Source: Chloroflexia bacterium
GTDB lineage: Bacteria > Chloroflexota > Chloroflexia > Thermomicrobiales > UBA6265
Assembly: GCA_013698305.1 (NCBI GenBank)
Contig: JACCVC010000199.1
Span: forward strand, 1-64,000
Length of the DNA stretch: 64,000 nt
Reading direction: 5' to 3'
The stretch's first letter is position 1. Each line of letters begins with the position of its first letter. Made by a program: the position numbers and the translations under genes. Shown here piece by piece: positions 39,961-48,007 of the stretch. The notes beneath the pieces are model-generated. The model did no database searches. It worked only from the letters and a program-made list of their open reading frames with translations, and was not told the origin of the DNA.

Positions 39961-41811
39961 TTGAGTACTGTAGCGCATACATCTGATGCTCCGGACTTTG
40001 GCGGTTTGGAGTATGCGGTCACTGACAACCTCGCGGATTTGCTGGATGTGTTGCCCACGCGAATCGCGGAAGAGTTGCGAAAGCATGACGGGGAAACGCA
40101 ACACGGCAGTCTGATAGAAGTGGTGTTGGACCTGGGTCGACCGGCGGAAATGCGGTTCCAGTTCGGCGAGATCACGCTTGATGACATAGATGTGACTCGC
40201 GATGACCTTCAGGCGGTCGCTGATCGGATTGGTCAGTTCGGCGCGGACAATCGCGCTGGGATCGAGCGCACGCTCCACCGGATCTCGGCCATCCGCAATC
40301 GCACCGGCGACATTGTGGGGCTGACCTGCAGGGTGGGTCGGGCGGTCTATGGCACGATTGCAATCATCAGCGACATGATCGAATCGGGAGAGAGCATCCT
40401 TCTCCTGGGTCGACCCGGCGTCGGCAAGACGACGATGCTGCGGGAGACCGCCCGCGTGCTGGCGGACGATCTTCGGAAGCGAGTCGTCATCGTTGATACC
40501 AGCAATGAGATCGCGGGTGATGGGGACATTCCTCATCCAGCGATCGGTCGTGCCCGCCGGATGCAGGTTCCGACCCCCGAGGCCCAACACGCGGTGATGA
40601 TCGAAGCAGTGGAAAACCACATGCCGGAGGTCGTGGTGATCGACGAGATCGGGACCGAGCTGGAGGCGGGAGCGGCACGGACGATCGCCGAACGAGGTGT
40701 GCAGCTGATCGGCACCGCACACGGCAACACACTTGAGAACCTGATGCTCAACCCGACCTTGTCCGATCTGGTCGGGGGCATTCAGAGTGTCACCCTCTCG
40801 GACGAGGAGGCCAGGCGGCGGGGGACACAGAAGTCCATCCTGGAACGCAAGGCGCCGCCGACATTTTCCGCCATGGTCGAGATTGCCGACCGCGACGAGG
40901 TGATCGTCCACAGGAACGTCGCGGCCATGGTCGACTCGATCCTGCGAGGAGTGACGCCGCCGAGCGAAATGAGACGCCGCAACGAGGATGGCTCGATCAC
41001 GACGGTGTCGGGCGATGATGCCCGGCGCGATCCCACGAGCCGGGGACGCCATAGCTCGAACGGCGCGTCCCTGATGGCGCTCACGAGCTCGGCGATCCCG
41101 GCAACTCAGGTTCCGAACCGAAACGCCACCGCTCGCGATCAGGGCCAGGCGCTGGATGACCGTTCGTTGTGGAACACAGGCGGCGATTCCGCGCGTGTAA
41201 CACCGGTGGCGGACACAGCCCGCGAACAGCCGGTGGTCAGTGACCCCCGAAACCCGTTTGCAAGAGGTAGGGGGACATCGGACAAGCCATTGCGGATCTT
41301 TCCGTACGGCGTGAGCCGGAACCGGCTGCATCAGTCGATTACCAGGGATCGGTATCCCGCGGCGCTGGTGAAGGACGCGCGGGACGCGGACATCGTGGTG
41401 ACGCTCAAGAACATCTTTCGTCGGAAACCGGAACTGCTTCGCACGGCAGAAACGAATGGAACGCCCATCTATGTCAGCCGGTCGAACTCGGCGGCTCAGC
41501 TGGAGAACGTACTTTCGTCGCTGTTTCCTGCACAATCGCCGGTAGACGGTATCAACGGGGACGACCTCGTGACACCGGAACCGACCGCAATCCACGCCGG
41601 AACCGAAGAACTGTTGGTCACCGCGCTGTCTGAAGCCGAAATGGCCATCAGCCGGGTGATCGAAGGTGGCCCAGCCGAATCGTTGCACCCGCAGTTGGTC
41701 GGGATCCGACGGAGGCAACACGAGCTCGCCGAGCGGTACAACCTCGAGTCGCGAAGCCTGGGAGAGGACCCGTTCCGGCACGTCGAGATATACCGGCGGG
41801 GCGCACAATAG
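39961..41811 (+). CDS. Ycf45/SpoIIIAA-like AAA ATPase with R3H domain
   Basis: A 616-residue cytoplasmic ATPase of the family shared by plastid Ycf45 and sporulation protein SpoIIIAA. An N-terminal region (DNLADLLDVLPTRIAEEL) is followed by the ATPase: Walker A GRPGVGKTTMLRE near residue 152, Walker B VVVIDEIGTELEAG, and the sensor GTAHGNTLENLM. After a low-complexity linker (about 340-450) comes the family C-terminal domain (LRIFPYGVSRNRLHQSI) and a terminal R3H-like single-strand nucleic-acid-binding motif (RRRQHELAERYNLESRSLGE). TTG 39961 is the suggested start, with AAAGG ten bases upstream; GTG 39937 or TTG 39907 are possible. Role unknown; the stop overlaps tmk by one base. Confidence 0.82.
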   Translation: MSTVAHTSDAPDFGGLEYAVTDNLADLLDVLPTRIAEELRKHDGETQHGSLIEVVLDLGRPAEMRFQFGEITLDDIDVTRDDLQAVADRIGQFGADNRAGIERTLHRISAIRNRTGDIVGLTCRVGRAVYGTIAIISDMIESGESILLLGRPGVGKTTMLRETARVLADDLRKRVVIVDTSNEIAGDGDIPHPAIGRARRMQVPTPEAQHAVMIEAVENHMPEVVVIDEIGTELEAGAARTIAERGVQLIGTAHGNTLENLMLNPTLSDLVGGIQSVTLSDEEARRRGTQKSILERKAPPTFSAMVEIADRDEVIVHRNVAAMVDSILRGVTPPSEMRRRNEDGSITTVSGDDARRDPTSRGRHSSNGASLMALTSSAIPATQVPNRNATARDQGQALDDRSLWNTGGDSARVTPVADTAREQPVVSDPRNPFARGRGTSDKPLRIFPYGVSRNRLHQSITRDRYPAALVKDARDADIVVTLKNIFRRKPELLRTAETNGTPIYVSRSNSAAQLENVLSSLFPAQSPVDGINGDDLVTPEPTAIHAGTEELLVTALSEAEMAISRVIEGGPAESLHPQLVGIRRRQHELAERYNLESRSLGEDPFRHVEIYRRGAQ

Positions 41812-42443
41812 TGCGATCCCAGTTTATCGTGTTCGAGGGTCCGGAAGGAGGAGGCAAGTCGACGCAGATCGCTCGTCTTGCCACGCACCTGACCATCGAA
41901 GGGCACGAGGTAGTGGTGACTCGCGAACCAGGCGGAACGCCAGTTGGTGATGCGATCCGGCTGGTGCTGCTTGAGCGGGATGACGACGTCATGCTCGCTG
42001 AAACCGAGGCGTTCCTGCTTTCTGCGGCTCGCGCGCAACATGTCCACGATGTGATCCGGCCAGCGTTGCGGCGGGGCTGTGTGGTGCTGTGCGACCGGTA
42101 CGCCGACTCCACTCGGGCGTACCAGGGCGGCGGTGGGGGTATGAGCGCCGATGATCTCGAATGCCTCCAACGCATCGCGACGGGCGGATTGACTCCGGAC
42201 TTGCGGCTACTCCTCGATCTTCCGGTCGAGACGGGGCTGGCGCGACGGCATCAGGATCCCTCGACAGTGAATCGGATCGACCGCGCGGAACGTGCCTACC
42301 ATGAGCAGGTGCGTGACGCCTTTTTGAGACTCGCCAGAGCAGAACCCGACTCGTGGACTATCATAGACGCGTCGCGGTCGATCGATCTGGTTTCCGATGA
42401 CGTCATCCGGACCGTTCGGGCGCACCTGCTGGATACTGTTTGA
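41811..42443 (+). CDS. tmk: Thymidylate kinase
   Basis: Phosphorylates dTMP to dTDP. The 210-residue product has P-loop FEGPEGGGKSTQ at residues 8-19, TREPGGTPVGDAIR, the DRY motif in LCDRYADSTRAYQG, and a LID region with RRHQDPSTVNRIDR. GTG 41811 shares its first base with the preceding TAG, so translation is coupled. The tmk-darA pairing with the next gene is common in Gram-positive bacteria. Confidence 0.96.
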   Translation: MRSQFIVFEGPEGGGKSTQIARLATHLTIEGHEVVVTREPGGTPVGDAIRLVLLERDDDVMLAETEAFLLSAARAQHVHDVIRPALRRGCVVLCDRYADSTRAYQGGGGGMSADDLECLQRIATGGLTPDLRLLLDLPVETGLARRHQDPSTVNRIDRAERAYHEQVRDAFLRLARAEPDSWTIIDASRSIDLVSDDVIRTVRAHLLDTV

Positions 42444-42480
42444 GTTCACCGTGTGCTTTCGCTCACAGATTTGGGACCTA

Positions 42481-42849
42481 ATGAAGCTCGTGATCGCCGT
42501 CGTTCAGGGAAAAGATGTGGACCGCCTGCTTTCGGCGCTGGTATCCGATGGGTTCCAGGCGACGCAGGTGAGCAGCTCTGGAGGTTTTCTGCGCGAGAGC
42601 AACGTGACCCTGCTGATCGGAACTGAGGACCGGCGGGTCCAACGCGTGCGGGAGATCATCAAGGACAACTGCCACTCCCGGACGCATTTCGTGAACCCGC
42701 TGATGCCGATCTTCGAGCCCGGCGAGGCGATGATGTCGACACCGCTGGAGGTTCCGGTCGGGGGCGCGACCGTGTTCGTCGTCGATGTCCAGCGATTCGA
42801 GCGATTCCAGATCGCGGCAGGGACCAGGGAGCAGATTCGTGGAACTTGA
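42481..42849 (+). CDS. darA: Cyclic-di-AMP receptor, PII-like (DarA/PstA type)
   Basis: A 122-residue PII-like protein of the DUF970 family, which in Firmicutes binds c-di-AMP. It opens MKLVIAVVQGKDVDRLLSAL and has the conserved FQATQVSSSGGFLRESNVTL segment with the T-loop region, followed by the PLEVPVGGATVFVVDVQRFE strand. ATG 42481 lacks a strong ribosome-binding site. The position right after tmk is the usual one in Bacillus. The stop overlaps the start of the next gene by 11 bases. Ligand assignment rests on family knowledge. Confidence 0.9.
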   Translation: MKLVIAVVQGKDVDRLLSALVSDGFQATQVSSSGGFLRESNVTLLIGTEDRRVQRVREIIKDNCHSRTHFVNPLMPIFEPGEAMMSTPLEVPVGGATVFVVDVQRFERFQIAAGTREQIRGT

Positions 42850-43507
42850 AGCAATCGTCGCTCGTGGCTTGCAAATCCTGCTGGCGCTCGGCGGAGCCTA
42901 CCTGCTGGCGCTTTGGCTCGTGCTGATCATCTGGACCTTCCGCGACATCGAATCACGCAGCAAGAGCGTTGTCACCCAGGTTGTTTCCACGCTGCTGGTA
43001 GTGTTGTTCTATGTGCCGGGCTTCCTGCTGTACTGGCTGCTCCGGCCCAAGGATACGCTCGATGAGTCGTACCAGCGATCTCTGGAGGAGGAGTACCTCT
43101 ACCAAGATTTGCAGGAGCTTCCGCTCTGCCCGAACTGCCAGCACTACGTTGAGGACGACTACCAGATCTGCCCGCATTGCAATACGCAGTTGAAGGAGGC
43201 CTGCCACTCCTGTGCGCGGCTCGTGGACTTGCAATGGTCGGTGTGCCCATATTGCGCGGCCCCTCAGCATCGGCATGACACTGGGTCGGAAGAGGTTGAG
43301 AACGTTCCACAGACCAGGAATGATGACGACTGGATCGATCCTGCTTCCATCATCGAGCGGTTGAAGGCAGGCCAGCCGCGCGAGCTTCCCGCGCGAACCG
43401 CCGACGGCGCAGACGAGGATACGGGGACTACGCTCGGGCGCGAACGCGTCACGGTCGGGCGCGAAACCGGGCCCGAGCGACGGGCCAGGAAGCTGGACGC
43501 GTCGTAG
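42839..43507 (+). CDS. Membrane-anchored double zinc-ribbon protein
   Basis: A 222-residue protein with two N-terminal membrane helices (about 9-35 and 47-70, with FRDIESRSKSVVTQ between) and a cytoplasmic double zinc ribbon: CPNC, CPHC, CHSC and CPYC between about residues 98 and 140. The C-terminal part is charged and probably disordered. GTG 42839 follows GGGAG by seven bases and lies inside the end of the darA gene, so the two are tightly coupled. No function is known; the coupling to a c-di-AMP receptor is suggestive. Confidence 0.75.
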   Translation: MELEAIVARGLQILLALGGAYLLALWLVLIIWTFRDIESRSKSVVTQVVSTLLVVLFYVPGFLLYWLLRPKDTLDESYQRSLEEEYLYQDLQELPLCPNCQHYVEDDYQICPHCNTQLKEACHSCARLVDLQWSVCPYCAAPQHRHDTGSEEVENVPQTRNDDDWIDPASIIERLKAGQPRELPARTADGADEDTGTTLGRERVTVGRETGPERRARKLDAS

Positions 43508-43563
43508 CGCGTGGAGATAATCCAACGGTCAACGACGTAGGGGCTATTCATCTGCATTCCGTT

Positions 43564-44445
43564 TCATTCGGAAACGTCGTCGATGGCCGGATTTCCACGC
43601 CGCATGCGACTAGGCACCGCGTTGGGTCGAATGCGGAAGTTGAACTTGGTCCGCACTGACTCGTAGAAGCTGATCTTCCCCACGCGTGCGAGCTGGAATG
43701 TGTGAACTCCGCGTTCGATTTTGATCACATCACCGCCGAAGAGTTCGGTGCCTGGCCGTCCGTCGAGGATCAGCGTCGACGCATGATTGTTGGCGATGAC
43801 GAGCTCGATCGACGCGTCCTCGGACGCAACCATTGGCGTGCGGATCGGCGAGTGACAGGAGATCGGAACGAGCGCGAATCCCTTGACTCCGGCGGTCAGG
43901 ATAGGCCCCCCGGCCGCCATGCAGTAGGCAGTCGAGCCACGCGCGGTCGAGACGATCATGCCGTCTCCGGGATAGGTGTTGACGAAATCGCCGTCGATGT
44001 AGAGCTCGGTTTCGACCATCCTGATCCCACTCCGGATCACGACATCGTTGATCGCCCATCCCTGGTCGATTTCATCGTCCTCCCTGAACAACGTTGCCTG
44101 AAGCGTGGAGTTGTGCTCGACATCGAATCGTCCATTGACGAGCGATTGGAGGGCGAGCTGCCAGTCATGTTGCTCTACCAGCGTCAGAAAGCCGACCTGG
44201 CCGAAGTTGATGCCGAGTAGCGGGACATCTGGATAGACATTGGCGGAGCGCATCATCAGGCCATCGCCGCCGAGGACGACCACCGCGGTCACGTCGTCGT
44301 ACCCGCGCTCGTTTAGCTCCGCTTCAGGAATCGGGGTGATGTTCCGCTCCCGCAACCACGTTTCGATCTCGGGCGCGAGCGCTTCCGCTTCGGGTTTGCC
44401 GCGGGCCGCGATGATGCCGATCTTCTGGATCACGAGTGTCTCCAT
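43564..44445 (-). CDS. nadK: NAD kinase
   Basis: Phosphorylates NAD+ to NADP+ in the cytoplasm. The 293-residue product has the signature GGDG at residues 59-62 (VVLGGDGLMMRSAN), an NE/D-type segment and GSTAYCMAAGGPI, the adenosine-binding block. ATG 44445 overlaps the upstream TGA (TGATG), giving translational coupling. GTG 44433, with GGAG six bases upstream, is an alternative start. The longer open frame extending to 45132 is antisense to the regulator gene and is not coding. It is in an operon with an NrtR-like regulator. Confidence 0.95.
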   Translation of the reverse strand: METLVIQKIGIIAARGKPEAEALAPEIETWLRERNITPIPEAELNERGYDDVTAVVVLGGDGLMMRSANVYPDVPLLGINFGQVGFLTLVEQHDWQLALQSLVNGRFDVEHNSTLQATLFREDDEIDQGWAINDVVIRSGIRMVETELYIDGDFVNTYPGDGMIVSTARGSTAYCMAAGGPILTAGVKGFALVPISCHSPIRTPMVASEDASIELVIANNHASTLILDGRPGTELFGGDVIKIERGVHTFQLARVGKISFYESVRTKFNFRIRPNAVPSRMRRGNPAIDDVSE

Positions 44446-45155
44446 CAGGAAGGAGTCTCCATGCGCGCCCACGGTGGGGTCAGGAAAGTAGATTGGTCCG
44501 AATCGGAGGTGAAGCGATAGAGTTCGGCGGGCCGATGTTTGCCATCCCGTCGCAACACGCCGGTGCGAGTGACGATCCCGGAGGCGCTCAGGCGGCGTCG
44601 GAAGTTGCGTTTGTCCAGTTCCTGGTCGAGCACTCGTTCGTAAACCACCTGAAGGTCGGTGAGCGTGAAGGTTCGGGGCAACAGGTGGAAGGCGATATTC
44701 GTGTATCCGAGCTTGGCCCGGAGTCGGACCAGGGCGTAGTCGAGCAGCATGCGGTCCGTGTCGCGCCTGAGCTGAAGGTCGGCGGGCTCGCGCCAGACGA
44801 GCTCCTCGTTGGGCCGGTGACTGTCGGGAGAGACAAGGGCGATGTAGCTGACGATGATGCGCCAGGGCTCGCGCTGCTCGATGCTGAGCGTATAGAGTTG
44901 TTCCAGGTAGGCGGGAGGGTGTCCAGTCGACTCCACCATCAACTGCTCGGCGGCGGCATCCAGAGGCTCGCGCGTGTCTGGCGATCGTGACGGCAGGACG
45001 TGTTCGCTTGCGCCGACGACAATAGTTCCCACACAGAACACACCATTCCGGACCTGGAAGGGGATGATGCTGACGGTGAGACGCGGTTCCACATGCAACT
45101 CCAGTTCCGGGTTCGGTTTGATCGGCTTGCACAATGCGGACGATGAGTCGATCAT
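44445..45155 (-). CDS. nrtR: NrtR-like NAD-metabolism regulator (degenerate Nudix plus winged helix)
   Basis: A 236-residue protein with a Nudix-fold N-terminal domain and a C-terminal winged helix, the architecture of NrtR, a repressor that senses ADP-ribose and controls NAD genes. The Nudix box reads EPLDAAAEQLMVESTGHPP: the R-E-U-X-E-E core is lost, so it should bind rather than hydrolyse its ligand. The C-terminal AFHLLPRTFTLTDLQVVYER and KRNFRRRLSASGIV match the NrtR DNA-binding part. ATG 45155 is chosen; the frame continues to GTG 45275 but those 40 residues look unnatural. It is coupled to nadK (TGATG), strongly supporting the assignment. Confidence 0.8.
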   Translation of the reverse strand: MIDSSSALCKPIKPNPELELHVEPRLTVSIIPFQVRNGVFCVGTIVVGASEHVLPSRSPDTREPLDAAAEQLMVESTGHPPAYLEQLYTLSIEQREPWRIIVSYIALVSPDSHRPNEELVWREPADLQLRRDTDRMLLDYALVRLRAKLGYTNIAFHLLPRTFTLTDLQVVYERVLDQELDKRNFRRRLSASGIVTRTGVLRRDGKHRPAELYRFTSDSDQSTFLTPPWARMETPS

Positions 45156-45166
45156 CCGCTGGTTTC

Positions 45167-45196
45167 GCTCATGAGCGTAATACGGATGGTACGCTC
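45167..45196. promoter_or_regulatory. Operator-like inverted repeats upstream of nrtR
   Basis: GAGCGTA (45173-45179) and TACGCTC (45190-45196) form a perfect 7-base inverted repeat with a 10-base centre, a span of 24 bases fitting a dimeric repressor. A 10-base palindrome GCTCATGAGC overlaps it at 45167-45176, 12-20 bases before the nrtR start. Autoregulation by NrtR is the natural reading; it is inferred only from position and symmetry. Confidence 0.45.
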
Positions 45197-45295
45197 TCGT
45201 TGCCCCTGTCGTTGAAAGGTCCGCTTCACGATGCCCAGAAAGCTCGTTTCGAGTGGTAAGAACAGGGCGGAACACTATAGACTAGGTGTGCTTGA

Positions 45296-45366
45296 TGGCG
45301 GATGGTGAAATGGTATCACAAGGGCCTTTGGAGCCTTTATTCCAGGTTCGAATCCTGGTCCGCCAG
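45296..45366 (+). tRNA. trnQ: tRNA-Gln (anticodon TTG)
   Basis: A 71-base cloverleaf. Acceptor TGGCGGA (45296-45302) pairs with TCCGCCA (45359-45365), with discriminator G. The D stem is GTGA/TCAC. The anticodon stem AGGGC/GCCTT holds the loop CTTTGGA with anticodon TTG, reading CAA/CAG. The T arm CCAGG-TTCGAAT-CCTGG is canonical. No CCA is encoded. A TATAGA box lies about 15 bases upstream (45276-45281), and the region is shared with the divergent nrtR promoter. Confidence 0.96.
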
Positions 45367-45479
45367 CTGAACCGAGAGAATGAAAGCGGCATTCCCTCCC
45401 TCCGAGCGATCAATCCCAATGCGCAGCTTGTCACGGCGACTACCGAACTCGGACGCCGGACCACGCGGAAACGTCCTTG

Positions 45480-46991
45480 ATGCCTGACGATATCCCGAAT
45501 TCACGCACGTCGCCCCCTTTGGAGGACCCTTCTCTCGATTTGGTGGCGCAGGTCGCTCCCGGCGGTGAACCACTGACGGAACCAGGCGTTTCGGCAACTG
45601 GCGCCGATGTTGTCGTTGCCGTCCTCGCCGCCGGGCACGGCAAACGGATGCAATCAGACGTCCCCAAACACCTGCTCGAGGTCGCCGGGATGCCGATCAT
45701 CGAGCGGGTGATACGTGCGGGTATCGGCGCCCGCACCGGCCAGACATTCGTCATGGTCGGGTCGAATATGGCAGATCTTGAACATCGGCTCAATATGCAC
45801 GATGTCTTCACGCTCGTAGTCCAGGGACCCCCAAAGGGCACTGCAGACTCGGTGCGGCAGGCGCTGATGCGAGCGGGAGACGCATCCTGGATCGTATCAC
45901 TGCTGGGCGATAGCCCGCATCTTACATCGGAGGTCGTTGACGCGCTGGTCGAGCGCGCGCGGTCGTCGCGGAGCAAGGTCACCTTGCTCACATGCATGGT
46001 CGACGATGCGTCTGCCTATGGACGGATAGTACGCGATCACCTGAACCGAATTGTCCATATTGTGGAGCTTAAAAACGACGAGCCAAACCGCCGACACGGG
46101 CGGACAGAGATCAACAGCGGTGTCATGGTCCTCGATGCGGCTTGGGCGCATGAGGAGTTGGCTCGTTTGTCGATGGATACGATGACGGGCGAGTTCCTGC
46201 TGACCGATCTCGTCGATGCCGCTGTCCGGGGTGGTGCTGAGAGTGACGGCGCCTGGCCGGTTCAGGCGCATGTCGCGGACGCGTCTGTTTCCTTGGGGGT
46301 GAACGATCGAATGGACCTTTCAGAGTCAGATGCCCGCGCGCGGCAGACGATCCGCGAGCGGCACATCCGGAACGGCGTGACGATTATTGGCCCCGACACG
46401 GTTTTCATCGACGAGCGCGTGGTTATTGGAGAGGACACGGTGATCGCGCCGCATTCGATTCTTACCGGCACGACGGTTATCGGTCGACGATGTGAGATCG
46501 GCCCCGCAGCCGTGCTTCACAACGCCCGACTGGATGACGGTGTCGTGGTTGAGCAGTCGACTGTGCGGGATTCCGGAGTCGGGTCCGGCACGCATATCGG
46601 GCCGTACGCTCATCTGCGAGGTGGCTGTCACATCGGACAGCGCGTCCACATCGGCAGCTTCGCCGAGATGAAGAACGCGACACTCGCCGACGGCGTGAAG
46701 TGCGGCCACGTATCGTATCTTGGCGACGTTTCTGTCGGGGAGGCTACCAACATCGGCGCCGGTACGATCACCGCAAACTATGATGGTGAAAGCAAGCACA
46801 CGACCACCATCGGCGAGGGTGTGTTCATCGGCAGCGATTCGATTCTGGTGGCGCCGATTCATCTGGGAGACAGGGCGCGAACTGGCGCCGGTTCCGTCGT
46901 GAACCGGGATGTCGAGCCGGGTGTTACCGTCGTCGGCGTGCCGGCGAGACCGATCGGCGGCAAGGACAATCGGCGAAGGCAGCGTTCATAG
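45480..46991 (+). CDS. glmU: Bifunctional GlcNAc-1-phosphate uridyltransferase/GlcN-1-phosphate acetyltransferase
   Basis: Makes UDP-GlcNAc, the precursor of peptidoglycan and other glycans. In the 503-residue product the N-terminal nucleotidyltransferase has LAAGHGKRMQSDVPKH (residues 49-64) and the metal Asp in LLGDSPHL. The C-terminal left-handed beta helix (about 290-490) has hexapeptide repeats and the acetyltransferase residues in the region SYLGDVSVGEATNIGAGT and NYDGESKH. Odd feature: about 43 extra N-terminal residues precede the usual first strand, so a later start such as GTG 45543 is possible. glmU-prs is a classical Gram-positive pair. Confidence 0.94.
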   Translation: MPDDIPNSRTSPPLEDPSLDLVAQVAPGGEPLTEPGVSATGADVVVAVLAAGHGKRMQSDVPKHLLEVAGMPIIERVIRAGIGARTGQTFVMVGSNMADLEHRLNMHDVFTLVVQGPPKGTADSVRQALMRAGDASWIVSLLGDSPHLTSEVVDALVERARSSRSKVTLLTCMVDDASAYGRIVRDHLNRIVHIVELKNDEPNRRHGRTEINSGVMVLDAAWAHEELARLSMDTMTGEFLLTDLVDAAVRGGAESDGAWPVQAHVADASVSLGVNDRMDLSESDARARQTIRERHIRNGVTIIGPDTVFIDERVVIGEDTVIAPHSILTGTTVIGRRCEIGPAAVLHNARLDDGVVVEQSTVRDSGVGSGTHIGPYAHLRGGCHIGQRVHIGSFAEMKNATLADGVKCGHVSYLGDVSVGEATNIGAGTITANYDGESKHTTTIGEGVFIGSDSILVAPIHLGDRARTGAGSVVNRDVEPGVTVVGVPARPIGGKDNRRRQRS

Positions 46992-47015
46992 CTAGGCGAG
47001 GGAGTGGGCGAGAAC

Positions 47016-47951
47016 ATGGATGGACGATTGCAGCTCTTTACGGGAAACGCGCACTCCGGGCTCGCCGAATTGTTGAGCCATGAACTGGAAATACCCCTTG
47101 GCCGAGCAATAGTTGGCCAGTGGAAGAACGGGGAGACACGGATCAAGCTGGACGAGAATGTCCGAGGTTCGGATGTGTTCATCCTTCAGCCGACGTGCGA
47201 GCCGGTAAACCATCACATCATGGAGCTTCTGCTCGTGATCGATGCGTTGAAACGCGCCTCTGCTGCCCGCATTACCGCCGTGATTCCATATTACGGTTAC
47301 GCCAAGCAGGAAAAGAAGACATCGGGTCGGGAGCCGATATCCGCCAAACTGGTAGCCAACCTGCTGACGGTCGCGGGCACCGATCGGGTGTTGGCGGTGG
47401 ACCTGCACGCCGCGGCGATTGAAGGGTTCTTCGACATTCCGGTGGATCACCTCAGAGCCACGCCGCTGCTCTCTCAGGCGTTCAGGAGTCATGTGGGCGA
47501 TGATGTCGTGGTGGTAAGCCCGGATGCGGGCGGCGTCGCCAGGGCGGAGGATTTTCGCCAACGGGTAGGTGGATCGCTCGCGATCATCTCAAAGCAGCAT
47601 CCGCGCCCCGATGCGACGGAAACGCTTGAGATGGTCGGCGATGTCGATGGAAAGATCGCAATCATCGTCGACGACATGATCTCCACGGGTGGTACCCTCA
47701 TACAAGCGGCCAACTTGCTTCAGGAGCGTGGCGCCGCGGCCATCCACGTCGCCGCCACGCACGGCATCTTCGCGGGAGACGCAATGGCGAAGATCCAGGG
47801 CTCGGCGATCGATCAACTATATGTGACGGATACACTTCCGTTGCCTGCGTCGGCGCCCAGCCAGGTCGAAGTTGTGTCAGTCGCTCCACTGCTGGCCGAA
47901 GCGATTACCCGCACGCACAAGGGTCTGAGCATCAGTGCGTTGTTCACCTGA
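47016..47951 (+). CDS. prs: Ribose-phosphate pyrophosphokinase
   Basis: Makes PRPP for nucleotides, His and Trp, and supplies the PyrE reaction. The 311-residue product has LQLFTGNAHSGLAELLSHEL at the start, DLHAAAIEGFFDIPVDHL, and the PRPP-binding loop VDDMISTGGTL. The flexible catalytic loop usually reading RKDRPRVPI is here KKTSGREPISAKLVANL. ATG 47016 is chosen; GTG 47004 lies only one base past AGGGA and is less likely. It follows glmU by 24 bases. Confidence 0.94.
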   Translation: MDGRLQLFTGNAHSGLAELLSHELEIPLGRAIVGQWKNGETRIKLDENVRGSDVFILQPTCEPVNHHIMELLLVIDALKRASAARITAVIPYYGYAKQEKKTSGREPISAKLVANLLTVAGTDRVLAVDLHAAAIEGFFDIPVDHLRATPLLSQAFRSHVGDDVVVVSPDAGGVARAEDFRQRVGGSLAIISKQHPRPDATETLEMVGDVDGKIAIIVDDMISTGGTLIQAANLLQERGAAAIHVAATHGIFAGDAMAKIQGSAIDQLYVTDTLPLPASAPSQVEVVSVAPLLAEAITRTHKGLSISALFT

Positions 47952-48007
47952 ACACAATCCACTGGCGATGAACGCCGGTGACGAACAGCACCAGTGAAAG
48001 GTATCTC

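Noticed and set aside
39811..41808. 665-codon open frame on the minus strand across the Ycf45-like gene
   Set aside because: It is antisense to a protein with intact Walker motifs, is rich in Arg, His and Cys, and has no family pattern. Long antisense frames are expected at this GC content.
44446..45132. N-terminal extension of the NAD kinase frame
   Set aside because: It overlaps the NrtR-like gene in another frame on the same strand and has low-complexity His/Arg-rich content. NAD kinase starts at 44445 or 44433.
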